From the NCBI RefSeq assembly GCF_017571495.1, contig NZ_JAGETZ010000010.1:1-64000 (forward strand): 64,000 bases of DNA, written 5' to 3'. Numbering within the stretch: the first letter of the stretch is position 1; every line of letters starts with the position of its first letter. Below the pieces are notes generated by a model that saw only the letters and a list, made by a program, of their open reading frames with translations, made no database searches and was not told the origin of the DNA. Origin of the DNA: Hymenobacter negativus. Its GTDB lineage: Bacteria > Bacteroidota > Bacteroidia > Cytophagales > Hymenobacteraceae. Made by a program: the position numbers and the translations under genes. Shown one piece after another: positions 35,634 through 44,504 of the stretch.

Positions 35634-38600
35634 CTAGAATTTAGCGCTCAGGTTCACGCCGTAGGTCCGGGAAGGCGGCACACCGCCCAGCTCCAGGCCC
35701 TGCGAAAAGGCGTTGTAGCTGCCTTCGGGGTCGATGTTGTCCGTTTTCCGGCTGATGAAAAACAGGTTCCGGGCCACCAGGCTTAGGTTCAGCCGCTGAA
35801 TATGGTTGCCGAACAGCGCGCTGGGAAAGGAGTAGCCCAGCGTAATCTGCCGCAGCTTGATGAAGTTGGCGTTCTGCACGAAGTCCTTGGATACGTTGTT
35901 AGCCAGGGCCCCATAGTAGGTGGCCGCGTCTACTTTGTCGGCCCCGAAAGTGCCTTCGCGGTTCACCAGGGTTTCTTTGCGCAGGCCGAAGACGGTGCCG
36001 TAGTAGTCGGTGGCCGAGAAAATCTTGCCGCCGAATTTGCCGTCAATCAGCACCCCCAGGGTGATGTTCTTAAACTTGAAGTCGTTGTTCCAGCCGGCCG
36101 TCCAAGGGTGGAAGGCGGTGCCGTATGAGGTCAGCTCGCCGCGCACGGGCACGCCGTTGGTGGTGGTGGCAATGCTGCCATCGGGGTTATACTTGTAGTC
36201 GTAGGCTAGCACCTGGCCAAAAGGCATGCCGACCACTTGGCCCATGAATCCCACGCCCGAGCGCGAAGTGGCATACACCGACTGCTGCTGGCCGGCGGCC
36301 AGCGACAGCACCGTGTTCTTGTTGTAAGCGCCGTTCAGCGAAGACGTCCAGGTAAAATCGGCCGTTTTCACGGGCTGGAAAGTCAGCAGCATTTCCACGC
36401 CCTTGTTTTCCATCTCGCCGGCATTCAGCACCGCACCCTGGTAGCCCGAGCTGATAGAAGCGGGGGCATACACAATTTCGTTCGACGACTTCTTCTTGTA
36501 AAAGGTCAGGTCCAGACGCACGCGGTTCTGCACGAAGGCCAGCTCGGTCCCAATTTCAAATTCGGTGGCCTTGGAAGCCAGTAGGTTGCGGTTGGGGATG
36601 TTGACGTTGTCGGGGCTGATGGTACCCAGCGGCAGGCCATTGAGGGTGGTGGCCAGAAACGCGTAGCTTAACTGGGTCTGGTAAGGGTTGGTGGCTTGAC
36701 CCACTTTCGAGAAGCCCGCCCGGATTTTACCAAACGAGAGGAACTCCGGCTTCCACAGTTCCGAGAACACGAACGAACCGCTCACCGCCGGATATGTAAC
36801 GCTCAAGTCGTTATCGACACCCGGCGTGGCCAGGGTCGAGAACCAGTCGCGGCGCGTGGTCGCCGTCAGAAACAGAAATTCCCGAAAAGACACATCCAGT
36901 GAGCCATACAACGAATGAATTTCCTGGTCGCTGAAGAAGCTTTGAGCCGACTTGTTTTTGGCATTGCCCAGAGTATTCACGCCGAATACCGCCAAATCGG
37001 AACCGATATTCTGGAACGCCTCCGACTTGGTGCGGCGGTAGCTGGTGCCCAGATTAGGCGTGAAAGCGAAGTCCTCCCCTACTTTGAAGGTTTTGCCCAC
37101 TAGTCCATCGGCGTTTAGGTCGGTAAACTGGGTGGTCAGCTCTGTGATTTTACCCCCTGGCAAATAGCCCGTGCCCGAGGGCGTGACGGCGGTAAACCGG
37201 TCGGTGTAGCCGTCGCGACCCACCCGGCCCTGCAAAAACAAGCCGTTATCAAATGTATAGCGCGCGCTTACTGTCGAGAGCAGCCGTTCGCGCTTGGTGT
37301 TGTTCACGAAGTTGTAAGCGGCAAAATAGGGATTGGTGTTGTACGGGTTACCCGTGTTGTACACCAGTTCGGTGCCGTCGGCCTTGGTGCCCGGCTGCAG
37401 GCTTTGCACGTCGATGCTGGTGGGCAAAAAGGCCACGTTGAAGTTGGCGTTGCCCGCGCCATCGGCCAGGATGGGCCGGTTTTTGGCCTGCTCCAGAATG
37501 TAGTTGGCCCGCGCATCGATGGTCAGGTGCTTAAACGGTTCGAATGTGCCCGCGAGGTTGAATGTCTGGCGGTCCAGCCCCGAATTCGGTACCACCGACT
37601 TGTTAGTCAGGTTGCTGGCCGAAAGCCGCACCGAGCCGCCCGTAAAGCTCTTGTTGAACGCCAGCGTATTGGTCCAGCTGCTGCCGGTCCGGTAGAAGTT
37701 CTTGAGGTTGTCGCGCTGGGCCGTGTAGGGCCGCGTCGTGCCATCAAACTGAATGACATCGGAGCCATCAAGCTTGCCGCCCCAGCTGGAGTTGCCTACT
37801 TGCGCGGCTCCCACGGCTGTGGTCGGCTTGATGTTGTTGGCTCCCTGACCATACTCGTATTGCCAGTCGGTGAGGTTATAGATTTTCTCAGCTACGTAGT
37901 TGCTGTTAAAATCCAGCCCGTCGTTGCCCTTGGCGCTCTTGGTCGTAATCAGAATCACGCCAGCCTTGGCACGGTAGCCATATAGGGCCGAGGCGGCTGC
38001 TCCCTTCAGCACCGAAATGCTCTCGATGTCGTCGGGGTTGATGTTGGAGATGGCATCGCCCAGGTCGGGCGAGTTGTCGTACTGCCCGCCGTTGTTGGCG
38101 ATGCTGGGCTGGCTTTCCACCGGCACCCCGTTGATGACGTACAGCGGTTGGTTGGTCTGGTTCAGGCTCGACACGCCCCGGATAATGACGTTGCTCGACG
38201 AGCCCGGTCCACCGGCCGTGGAGTTCACGTTCAAGCCGGCCACTTTGCCTACCAGCGAGTTGGCCACGTTGTTTTCACGGGCCTGGGTCAGGGAGTTGCC
38301 CTGAATTTCGGTTACTGAGTAGCCCAGCGTTTTCCGCTCGCGTGAAATGTTGAGGGCCGTTACCACTACTTCGCTCAGCGCCTGGGTGTTCTCAGTGAGC
38401 GTCACGTCGATAACTGCCTGCGAGCCCACCGCAACGGTTTGCGCATCAAAGCCTACCGACGAGAACACCAACGTAGCCGTTTCGGGCACGGCAATGGAGT
38501 ATGCGCCCTCGGCATTGGTGCTAATGCCATTGTTGGTGCCCTGCACGAGCACCGTGACGCCCGGCAGCGCGCCACCTTTCGCATCGGTGACTTTGCCAGA

Positions 38601-38678
38601 CACCGTTCTGCTTTGCGCCTGCACCCAGCCATGCAGGCACAGGAGCAGCAAAATGGTAAGCCAAGTAGTTTTTTTCAT
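35634..38678 (-). CDS. SusC-like TonB-dependent transporter (GlcNAc/chitooligosaccharide locus)
   Basis: 1014 residues from the ATG at 38678, opening the signal peptide MKKTTWLTILLLLCLHGWVQAQ. It has the regulatory-like domain (GVTVLVQGTNNGIS), a plug with LKGAAASALYGYRAKAGVILITTKSAKG, and a barrel ending TYGVNLSAKF. It lacks the exact SRGANG plug motif and has YGYRAKAG instead, as in some SusC relatives. First gene of the unit SusC-SusD-(GH20). Its promoter carries the paired palindromes at 39174-39216 and leaves a leader of roughly 440 nt. Confidence 0.95.
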   Translation of the reverse strand: MKKTTWLTILLLLCLHGWVQAQSRTVSGKVTDAKGGALPGVTVLVQGTNNGISTNAEGAYSIAVPETATLVFSSVGFDAQTVAVGSQAVIDVTLTENTQALSEVVVTALNISRERKTLGYSVTEIQGNSLTQARENNVANSLVGKVAGLNVNSTAGGPGSSSNVIIRGVSSLNQTNQPLYVINGVPVESQPSIANNGGQYDNSPDLGDAISNINPDDIESISVLKGAAASALYGYRAKAGVILITTKSAKGNDGLDFNSNYVAEKIYNLTDWQYEYGQGANNIKPTTAVGAAQVGNSSWGGKLDGSDVIQFDGTTRPYTAQRDNLKNFYRTGSSWTNTLAFNKSFTGGSVRLSASNLTNKSVVPNSGLDRQTFNLAGTFEPFKHLTIDARANYILEQAKNRPILADGAGNANFNVAFLPTSIDVQSLQPGTKADGTELVYNTGNPYNTNPYFAAYNFVNNTKRERLLSTVSARYTFDNGLFLQGRVGRDGYTDRFTAVTPSGTGYLPGGKITELTTQFTDLNADGLVGKTFKVGEDFAFTPNLGTSYRRTKSEAFQNIGSDLAVFGVNTLGNAKNKSAQSFFSDQEIHSLYGSLDVSFREFLFLTATTRRDWFSTLATPGVDNDLSVTYPAVSGSFVFSELWKPEFLSFGKIRAGFSKVGQATNPYQTQLSYAFLATTLNGLPLGTISPDNVNIPNRNLLASKATEFEIGTELAFVQNRVRLDLTFYKKKSSNEIVYAPASISSGYQGAVLNAGEMENKGVEMLLTFQPVKTADFTWTSSLNGAYNKNTVLSLAAGQQQSVYATSRSGVGFMGQVVGMPFGQVLAYDYKYNPDGSIATTTNGVPVRGELTSYGTAFHPWTAGWNNDFKFKNITLGVLIDGKFGGKIFSATDYYGTVFGLRKETLVNREGTFGADKVDAATYYGALANNVSKDFVQNANFIKLRQITLGYSFPSALFGNHIQRLNLSLVARNLFFISRKTDNIDPEGSYNAFSQGLELGGVPPSRTYGVNLSAKF

Positions 38679-39124
38679 AGCCTTGAATGAATGAGGTGGG
38701 GTAAAAGACAATGCGGACAACTTCACATCTCCGGGCCTCTGTATGCCCTATGTAAACCCTGGCCAGCCGCCTGCCGCCTCACCAGAAAGTGACTTGGGCA
38801 GCATGCTGGTCTGGCTCTTGATCCGGTTAGCCTCGATGAGCGGAGATGAAGCTGCGTGGAGGCGCATGCCGGCTGGGCCGTAGTCGTAGCCCCAAGCCGG
38901 CCGGCAGTTGGGTAAAAAAGGTGCGGCTGCTAATGCCAATGCAAGGCGTGTTCATCGGGGTGAAGTCGTCGAAATGTTAATCGTGCCGAATAATTGCGCC
39001 GATAGAGGCACCTTCACTTTCCGGGCCGCTGCTGCCAGTGGCCTATTTGATTTAGCGAGGTTGCTAACCTCGCTGCTTCAATTCTAAAATAAGACTTTTA
39101 GAATAATAGATAACTATTTTATTT
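38679..39124 (-). promoter_or_regulatory. Long 5' leader of the GlcNAc SusC gene
   Basis: If transcription starts about 7 bases after the TATGTTTG element, the mRNA begins near 39118 and has a leader of about 440 nt. It has no convincing ORF. A perfect hairpin AGCGAGGTT-GCT-AACCTCGCT lies at 39054-39074, about 45 nt into the leader, without a T-run. This could be a site for antisense or protein control, or just spacer sequence. Confidence 0.45.
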
Positions 39125-39155
39125 CAAACATAATGACTTCTTAATCAAGAAGCAA
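39125..39155 (-). promoter_or_regulatory. Promoter of the GlcNAc SusC operon
   Basis: On the minus strand TTG (39153-39155), 20 bp, TATGTTTG (39125-39132) matches the Bacteroidota promoter. The -7 element is identical to that of the nagB promoter (42881-42888), and both have a GTGTGCGCACAC palindrome 17-18 bp upstream of the -33 element. Confidence 0.7.
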
Positions 39156-39173
39156 TCGGCAGCAGAAAAAAAT

Positions 39174-39216
39174 GTGTGCGCACACGCAAAAACTATTCAT
39201 CAGAGTGTCCGCACAC
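39174..39216. promoter_or_regulatory. Paired operator ahead of GlcNAc SusC
   Basis: GTGTGCGCACAC (39174-39185) is a perfect 12-bp palindrome with central CG, as in LacI-family operators. A second copy, GTGTCCGCACAC with one mismatch, is at 39205-39216. The start-to-start distance is 31 bp, about three helical turns. The same pair with the same spacing lies ahead of nagB. The likely ligand is the LacI-type protein encoded at 43298-44392. Confidence 0.72.
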
Positions 39217-39377
39217 GCACACGCGCTCAAATAAATTCATCAACACGCAGCTTATCGCGCAGAATGAAACTTCGTTTTTGCATTCTGCCCGTTTGCAAAG
39301 CTTGTTGGCTAGCAGGTTGCTGGCCATGCGCCAGCGGCCCGTTCAAAAGCCGAGGAGAAGACGTATGCTACGGTTCT

Positions 39378-40664
39378 TTACACGCCTGGCACGGCGTAAT
39401 GCACCGTCCCGCGGGCCTGGTAAGCATGGCCTTTCAGCGCAAAAAACAGAATGTACAGGTAGCAAGGAATGAGGAGCAGGTAAGCCTGTTGCAAGCCCAG
39501 GGGCTCGCCAAGCTTGCCGTACACGTAAGGCAGCACAGCCCCGCCGCCAATACCCATTACCAGCAGCGCCGCGCCGCGCTCGGTAAGCCCACCCAGTCCT
39601 TTAATGCTCAGGGGAAAGATGGCGGGCCACATCAGCGAGTTGGCCAGTCCGAGCAGGGCCACGCACAGCACCGAGGTATACCCGTGCGTGAGCACAATGC
39701 CCATCGTGAACACCACCCCCACCACGGCGCAGATGCTGAGCGCGGCCTGCTGGCTCAGGTAGCGCGGAATGGCCACTACCCCAATGAAATAGCCAACCAG
39801 CATGGCGATGAGGGTGAAAGAAGTGAAGTTCCGGGCAATGTCCAGGCTGATGCCCTGCGCCCGACCGTACTGAGTGATGGTGTCGCCGGCAATGACTTCA
39901 GCGCCCACGTAGCAAAAGATGGCCAGCACCCCCAGCAACAGGTGCGGATAGTGGCCGATGCCCCGGGCGGGCTCGCCGGGCACCGGGCTCACTTCAGCCT
40001 GGCGGGCATCGATTTCGGGCAGGCCGGAAAGCTTGATGAGCAGGGCCAGCACCACCAGCGCACCTGCCATAATCACGTAAGGCAGCACCACCCGGCCAGC
40101 CAGCTGTTGCAGCAGCGCGGCTTTTTCTGAAGCCGAGATAGGGCCGGCCAAACGTGCTTCAAGCTCGGCCGCGCCTTTCAGCACCACGGCTCCAATGATA
40201 ACCGGGCTCAGGGCACCGGCTACTTTACTACAGATGCCCATGATGCTGATGCGTTGGGCGGCACTCTCCAACGGCCCCAGAATGCTGGCGTAGGGATTGG
40301 AAGCCGTTTGCAGCAACGCCAGCCCGGCCCCTTGAATGAACAACCCGGCCAGAAAAAGGCCAAACGAGCGGGCCTGCGCCGCTGGCACGAACACCAGCGC
40401 CCCAACCGCCATCACCAACAGCCCCAGCGCCATGCCATTCTTGAAGCCGGTTTTTTGCAGGATAAAGGCAGAAGGCAACGCCAGGAAAACATAGGCGATG
40501 TAGAAGGCAAACGTCACCAGCAGGGCCTGCGAGTACTGCAGGCCGCAGGCAATTTTCAGGAAAGGAATCAGCGTGCCGTTGAGCCAGGTGATAAAGCCGA
40601 AAATGAAAAACAGCGCGCCAATAATGACCAGCGGTGGCATCCCGCGTGATTGAGTGGTCTTCAT
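39378..40664 (-). CDS. nagP: MFS sugar transporter, NagP-like
   Basis: 428 residues with about 12 membrane helices and no signal peptide. ALFFIFGFITWLNGTLIPFLK near the start, GAGLALLQTASNPYASILGP and ANSLMWPAIFPLSIKGLG put it in the FucP/GluP/NagP group of the major facilitator superfamily. The predicted job is proton-coupled uptake of GlcNAc across the inner membrane. The gene follows the NagB fusion gene by 92 bp and so shares its promoter with the paired operator. NagP rather than a glucose transporter is inferred from the partner gene. Confidence 0.85.
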   Translation of the reverse strand: MKTTQSRGMPPLVIIGALFFIFGFITWLNGTLIPFLKIACGLQYSQALLVTFAFYIAYVFLALPSAFILQKTGFKNGMALGLLVMAVGALVFVPAAQARSFGLFLAGLFIQGAGLALLQTASNPYASILGPLESAAQRISIMGICSKVAGALSPVIIGAVVLKGAAELEARLAGPISASEKAALLQQLAGRVVLPYVIMAGALVVLALLIKLSGLPEIDARQAEVSPVPGEPARGIGHYPHLLLGVLAIFCYVGAEVIAGDTITQYGRAQGISLDIARNFTSFTLIAMLVGYFIGVVAIPRYLSQQAALSICAVVGVVFTMGIVLTHGYTSVLCVALLGLANSLMWPAIFPLSIKGLGGLTERGAALLVMGIGGGAVLPYVYGKLGEPLGLQQAYLLLIPCYLYILFFALKGHAYQARGTVHYAVPGV

Positions 40665-40756
40665 TTGCCTTCAATGATTTAGGGTACGTATTTCCTTTCT
40701 CCAAATGGTCATGCTTCGGCAAGCGCCGCACGACGTTCGGGGAGCGTGCTACTGGC

Positions 40757-42673
40757 TTAAAACTGGTGGCGGACGAAAGCTTCCATGGCCTCGTATTCGG
40801 CCAGGCCCAGGCGGTCGTAGAGCTTGGCGGTGGCGTGGTTGCGGTCCTCGGAGCGCTGCCAGAACTCGCGCTTGTCGTTGCCGGGAAATACTGCACTGTC
40901 TTTCTGCGACTGGTGCTTGAAAATGGCTTTGCGCTTGCACATCAGCTCTTCCGGGCTGATGGGAACGGCCATTTCAATTTCCTCAATGTCCCACTCTTGC
41001 CAGGCCCCTCGGTATAGCCACAAGTAGCAGTTGTCTACCCAGTCTTCCTGCCCTTTCAGGCGGGCCAGAGCGGTAAAAATGGCCTCCAGGCAGACGGCGT
41101 GGGTACCGTGGGGGTCGCGCAGGTCACCGGCCGCAAAAATCTGGTGCGGCCGGATTTTCTGCAGAATATCCACTACATCCTGTATATCGGCCTCGCCCAG
41201 CGGCTTCTTCTTCACTTGGCCGGTTTCGTAGAAAGGCATGTTCATGAAGTGCACGTTTTCCTCCTTCACGCCGCAGAACCGGCAGGCCGCCGCCGCCTCC
41301 CCTTTCCGAATCAGGGCCTTAATGTCCTGCACCAGCGGGCTGTCTTCCTCGCCCAGCTTCTTGTGCTTCAAAAACGCTACTACCTGGGCGTGCTCGTCCT
41401 GAATCTGGTCGGCGCTCAGGTGCAGCTTGCGCGCAAAATCCAGCGCGAAATCCGCGTAGCGGCGGGCGTCATCATCAAACACCGCGATGTTGCCCGAGGT
41501 CTGGTAGGCCACGTGCACATCGTGGCCCTGCTCCACCAGCCGCAGGAGCGTGCCACCCATCGAAATCACGTCATCGTCGGGGTGCGGGCTAAAAATCAGC
41601 GAGCGTTTCTGAGCCGGCAGCGCCCGCTCGGGCCGTTGCACGTCGTTGGAGTTGGGCTTGCCACCCGGCCAGCCCGTAATAGTGCGTTGAATGGCATTGA
41701 AAGCCTTCAGGTTGAGGTTGTAGGCGTTGCCGGCCTCCACCAGTAGGTCGCTCAGGCTGCCGTCCTTGTAGTCTTCGTCGGTCAGCTTCAGAATGGGCTT
41801 CTGCGTCTTCAAGCTCAGCCAGATAACGGCCCGTCGAATCAGGCTGTCGTCCCAGGCGCACATGCCCACCAGCCAGGGTGTTTTGATGCGGGTAAGTTCC
41901 TGGGCGGCCCACTGGTCCACCACCACTTTCACGCGGGGGTGCTGCTGCAGAAACGATGCCGGCACTTCTTCCGAAACCCGGCCCTCCACCGTTTCGTGCA
42001 GGATTTTGGCTTTGCCCTCGCCCCACGCCATCAGGATGATTTTGCGCGCTTTCATAATGGTGCCCACGCCCATGGTCAGGGCCCGCAGCGGGACATATTC
42101 TTCCTTGATAAAGTCCTTGGCCGCGTCAGTTATTGTGAGCGGGTCAAGCTTCACCAGCCGGGTGGTGGATGCGATGGACGAGCCCGGCTCATTGAAGCCA
42201 ATGTGGCCCGTGCGCCCAATGCCCAGCAGCTGCAAATCGAGGCCGCCGTACTCGTCAATCTGCTTTTCGTAGGCCTGGCAATAGTCTTTTACCTTTTCAA
42301 TGGGTAGCGTCCCATCCGGAATGTGAATGTTTTCGGGCAGCAGGTCGATGTGGTCGAATAGCTGCTCGTGCATAAAGTAGACGTAGCTCTGTAACTCGTC
42401 GGGCTGCATCGGGTAATACTCGTCCAGGTTGAACGTTACCACGTTCTTAAAGCTCAGATTCTCTTCGCGATGCAACCGAATCAGCTCTTTGTACACGCCA
42501 ATGGGCGACGAGCCCGTGGCCAGGCCCAACACGGCCAACTCGCCCTGCTGCTGCCTGCTGCGAATCAGGGCCGCAATTTCGCGGGCCACGCTAATGGCCC
42601 CTTCCGCTGAGTTTTCGAAGATGGTGACCGGCAGCTTCTCAAAAGTGGTTTCGGGGTAATTCAGTACTTCCAT
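40757..42673 (-). CDS. nagB: NagB-like glucosamine-6-phosphate deaminase fused to PIG-L/LmbE domain
   Basis: 638 residues from the ATG at 42673 (MEVLNYPETTFEKLP); E. coli NagB has about 266. Residues 1-270 are the NagB domain: LGLATGSSPIGVYKEL (phosphate loop), FNLDEYY with Asp84, GIGRTGHIGFNEPG with His157 and Glu162, and a hexose-phosphate isomerase-like end. Where E. coli has the catalytic Asp141 (NDGH), this protein has Thr155 (RTGH). Residues about 355-620 are a PIG-L/LmbE domain with zinc motif SPHPDDD (His363, Asp365, Asp366) and DPHGTH. NagB turns glucosamine-6-phosphate into fructose-6-phosphate and ammonia; PIG-L proteins are mostly N-deacetylases. This long form occurs in other Bacteroidota. 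No nagA is in the window. Confidence 0.88.
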   Translation of the reverse strand: MEVLNYPETTFEKLPVTIFENSAEGAISVAREIAALIRSRQQQGELAVLGLATGSSPIGVYKELIRLHREENLSFKNVVTFNLDEYYPMQPDELQSYVYFMHEQLFDHIDLLPENIHIPDGTLPIEKVKDYCQAYEKQIDEYGGLDLQLLGIGRTGHIGFNEPGSSIASTTRLVKLDPLTITDAAKDFIKEEYVPLRALTMGVGTIMKARKIILMAWGEGKAKILHETVEGRVSEEVPASFLQQHPRVKVVVDQWAAQELTRIKTPWLVGMCAWDDSLIRRAVIWLSLKTQKPILKLTDEDYKDGSLSDLLVEAGNAYNLNLKAFNAIQRTITGWPGGKPNSNDVQRPERALPAQKRSLIFSPHPDDDVISMGGTLLRLVEQGHDVHVAYQTSGNIAVFDDDARRYADFALDFARKLHLSADQIQDEHAQVVAFLKHKKLGEEDSPLVQDIKALIRKGEAAAACRFCGVKEENVHFMNMPFYETGQVKKKPLGEADIQDVVDILQKIRPHQIFAAGDLRDPHGTHAVCLEAIFTALARLKGQEDWVDNCYLWLYRGAWQEWDIEEIEMAVPISPEELMCKRKAIFKHQSQKDSAVFPGNDKREFWQRSEDRNHATAKLYDRLGLAEYEAMEAFVRHQF

Positions 42674-42880
42674 AGCTGGTTTCGGGTAAAAAAGTGACAG
42701 ATTTTTAAGAACGAAGCTGGAAGACCCTGGCAACTGTGCGCCGGAGTCGAAACGCATGCTGAAGCAAGGTCAGAAAGCACCGCGCAGCTAGGCAAAGCCG
42801 GTAGCAAGCACAGGAGGTCAGGTCGCGGTAGGAGGCAGGCTCGAAGCGGAATTATTGAGAATTCCAGTGCTGAACTGGCT

Positions 42881-42912
42881 CAAACATACAAGTCCAAAAC
42901 GAGTGGCGCAAA
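42881..42912 (-). promoter_or_regulatory. Promoter of the nagB-nagP operon
   Basis: On the minus strand TTTG (42909-42912), 20 bp, TATGTTTG (42881-42888) is a strong match to the Bacteroidota consensus. Transcription would start near 42874, giving a leader of about 200 nt before the ATG at 42673. The palindrome pair begins 18 bp upstream of the -33 element. Confidence 0.75.
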
Positions 42913-42930
42913 CGATTGGGGAAAAAAAGT

Positions 42931-42973
42931 GTGTGCGCACACGCAAGTAAATTTGGACTGTGTGTGCGCACAC
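42931..42973. promoter_or_regulatory. Paired operator ahead of nagB
   Basis: Two perfect copies of GTGTGCGCACAC at 42931-42942 and 42962-42973, start to start 31 bp. Both are preceded by T-G steps and followed by GCAA. Position relative to the promoter (about -60 and -90) is the same as for the SusC operon, and suits an upstream-bound activator or a pair bridged by two dimers. The divergent LacI-type gene begins 325 bp away at 43298. Confidence 0.75.
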
Positions 42974-43297
42974 GCAAAAAAACACTCGTCAGGCCACTTT
43001 TTGCCGAATTCCCCTCTTGTCGGATATGGAAAATATTTTATCTACTTTGCTGGCATCTTCACCCCCGACGAAGCAAAATCCGGAGCTTACGAGCTGTTCG
43101 GACCCCAGGCCAGCAATAGTCCCGGCCCGAATAGCTGGTGGGTATTAGGTGGTGGTTACGGAAGCTGGTATTTTTGTTCCTCCCGTTCGCCGGGCTATTC
43201 CGCCGTTGGGCCGGTGGTTCTTTCAGTGCGGTTCACCCTCGCACGGTTTTCTCCGTTGATACTGTGGGCCGGAGCCAGGCAAGCGTAAAGTAGACTT

Positions 43298-44392
43298 ATG
43301 AAAAAAGACGCTGTACGAATCAAGGATATTGCCGCCAAGGCCAACGTGTCGGTCGGCACCGTCGACCGGGTACTGCACAACCGCGGCCGGGTTTCGGAGG
43401 AAGTACGCCAGAAAGTGCTGTCGATGATGCAGGAGCTCGAGTACGAGCCCAACATGATTGCGCGCACGCTGGGCGCCAACCGCACCTACCAGTTTGCCGT
43501 GGTGCAGCCCGACCACACGCTCGACCCCTACTGGCAGGCCCCTTGGAACGGCATTGAGAAAGCCGCCCGCGAACTGAAGCAGTACGGCGTTACCATCACC
43601 GTGTATTCGTATAGCCTGACGCAGGTCGATTCCTTTCAGGAGCAGATGGAAGCTGCCACGCTTTCGCAGCCAGATGGCGTGCTGGTAGCCCCGCTGTTTT
43701 ACCGCGAATCACTAGCTTTCTTCGAGCGCTGGCACCAGCTGGGTATTCCCTACGTGCTGTTCAACACCTACATCGCCGAGATGCAGTCGCTGAGCTACGT
43801 GGGACAGGATTCTTACCAGAGTGGCTTTCTGGCCGGCAAGCTGGTGCACCTGGGTCAGGCTCGTACCGGCACGTTCCTGATTGCGCACATCGCTGAGGAT
43901 ATTGCCAACTCGGTACACATCACGCAGAAAGAGCGGGGGTTCCGCGACTACTTCGCCCAGTTGGCGGAATCATCGGACCACCCCGCTTCGGAAAGCTATA
44001 AGAATCCCTACAACATTGTCAGCATCGACCTGCCGCACCCCACGGAGCCCTCGTTTGCCCGGTTGCTGAATCGGCTGCTCGATGAGGAGCAAACCCAATT
44101 GAAAGGGATTTTCGTGAGCACGTCCAAAGCCTACGAAATCGCGCCTTACCTGCAAGCCTACCACCGCGAAGATATTCGCTTAGTGGGCTACGACTTGCTG
44201 GAAAAAAACATCCACTTCCTCAACGAGGGCATCATCGATTTCCTGATAAATCAGAATCCGCGCAAGCAAGGCCACCGGGGCATTTTCGCCCTAGCCGATT
44301 TACTGATTTTCAAAAAGGAAGTGCCAGCCTTGAAGTATCTGCCGCTCGATATCATCACCAAGGAAAACCTGCAGTACTACATTGATAAGTAG
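43298..44392 (+). CDS. LacI-family regulator of the GlcNAc locus
   Basis: 364 residues. Helix-turn-helix at residues 7-30 (RIKDIAAKANVSVGTVDRVLHNRG) with TVDRVL where most LacI proteins have TVSRVL. Hinge helix PNMIARTLGA, then a periplasmic-binding-protein type sensor domain (about 65-355) of the sugar-ABC-like class (LSYVGQDSYQSGFLAGKL, IRLVGYDLL). It is divergent from nagB-nagP and lies near the palindromes, so it is the best candidate to bind GTGTGCGCACAC. Inducer unknown; a phosphorylated or free amino sugar is likely. Confidence 0.9.
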   Translation: MKKDAVRIKDIAAKANVSVGTVDRVLHNRGRVSEEVRQKVLSMMQELEYEPNMIARTLGANRTYQFAVVQPDHTLDPYWQAPWNGIEKAARELKQYGVTITVYSYSLTQVDSFQEQMEAATLSQPDGVLVAPLFYRESLAFFERWHQLGIPYVLFNTYIAEMQSLSYVGQDSYQSGFLAGKLVHLGQARTGTFLIAHIAEDIANSVHITQKERGFRDYFAQLAESSDHPASESYKNPYNIVSIDLPHPTEPSFARLLNRLLDEEQTQLKGIFVSTSKAYEIAPYLQAYHREDIRLVGYDLLEKNIHFLNEGIIDFLINQNPRKQGHRGIFALADLLIFKKEVPALKYLPLDIITKENLQYYIDK

Positions 44393-44504
44393 CCTATAGG
44401 ATGCTTAAATAACTGTACCAGCAACCAACGGATGGGCACCGATGCTATACAGAGTAGTCATGCCCCGACCTATGGAGTTCCTACATAACAGATTAGTTAG
44501 CCTC

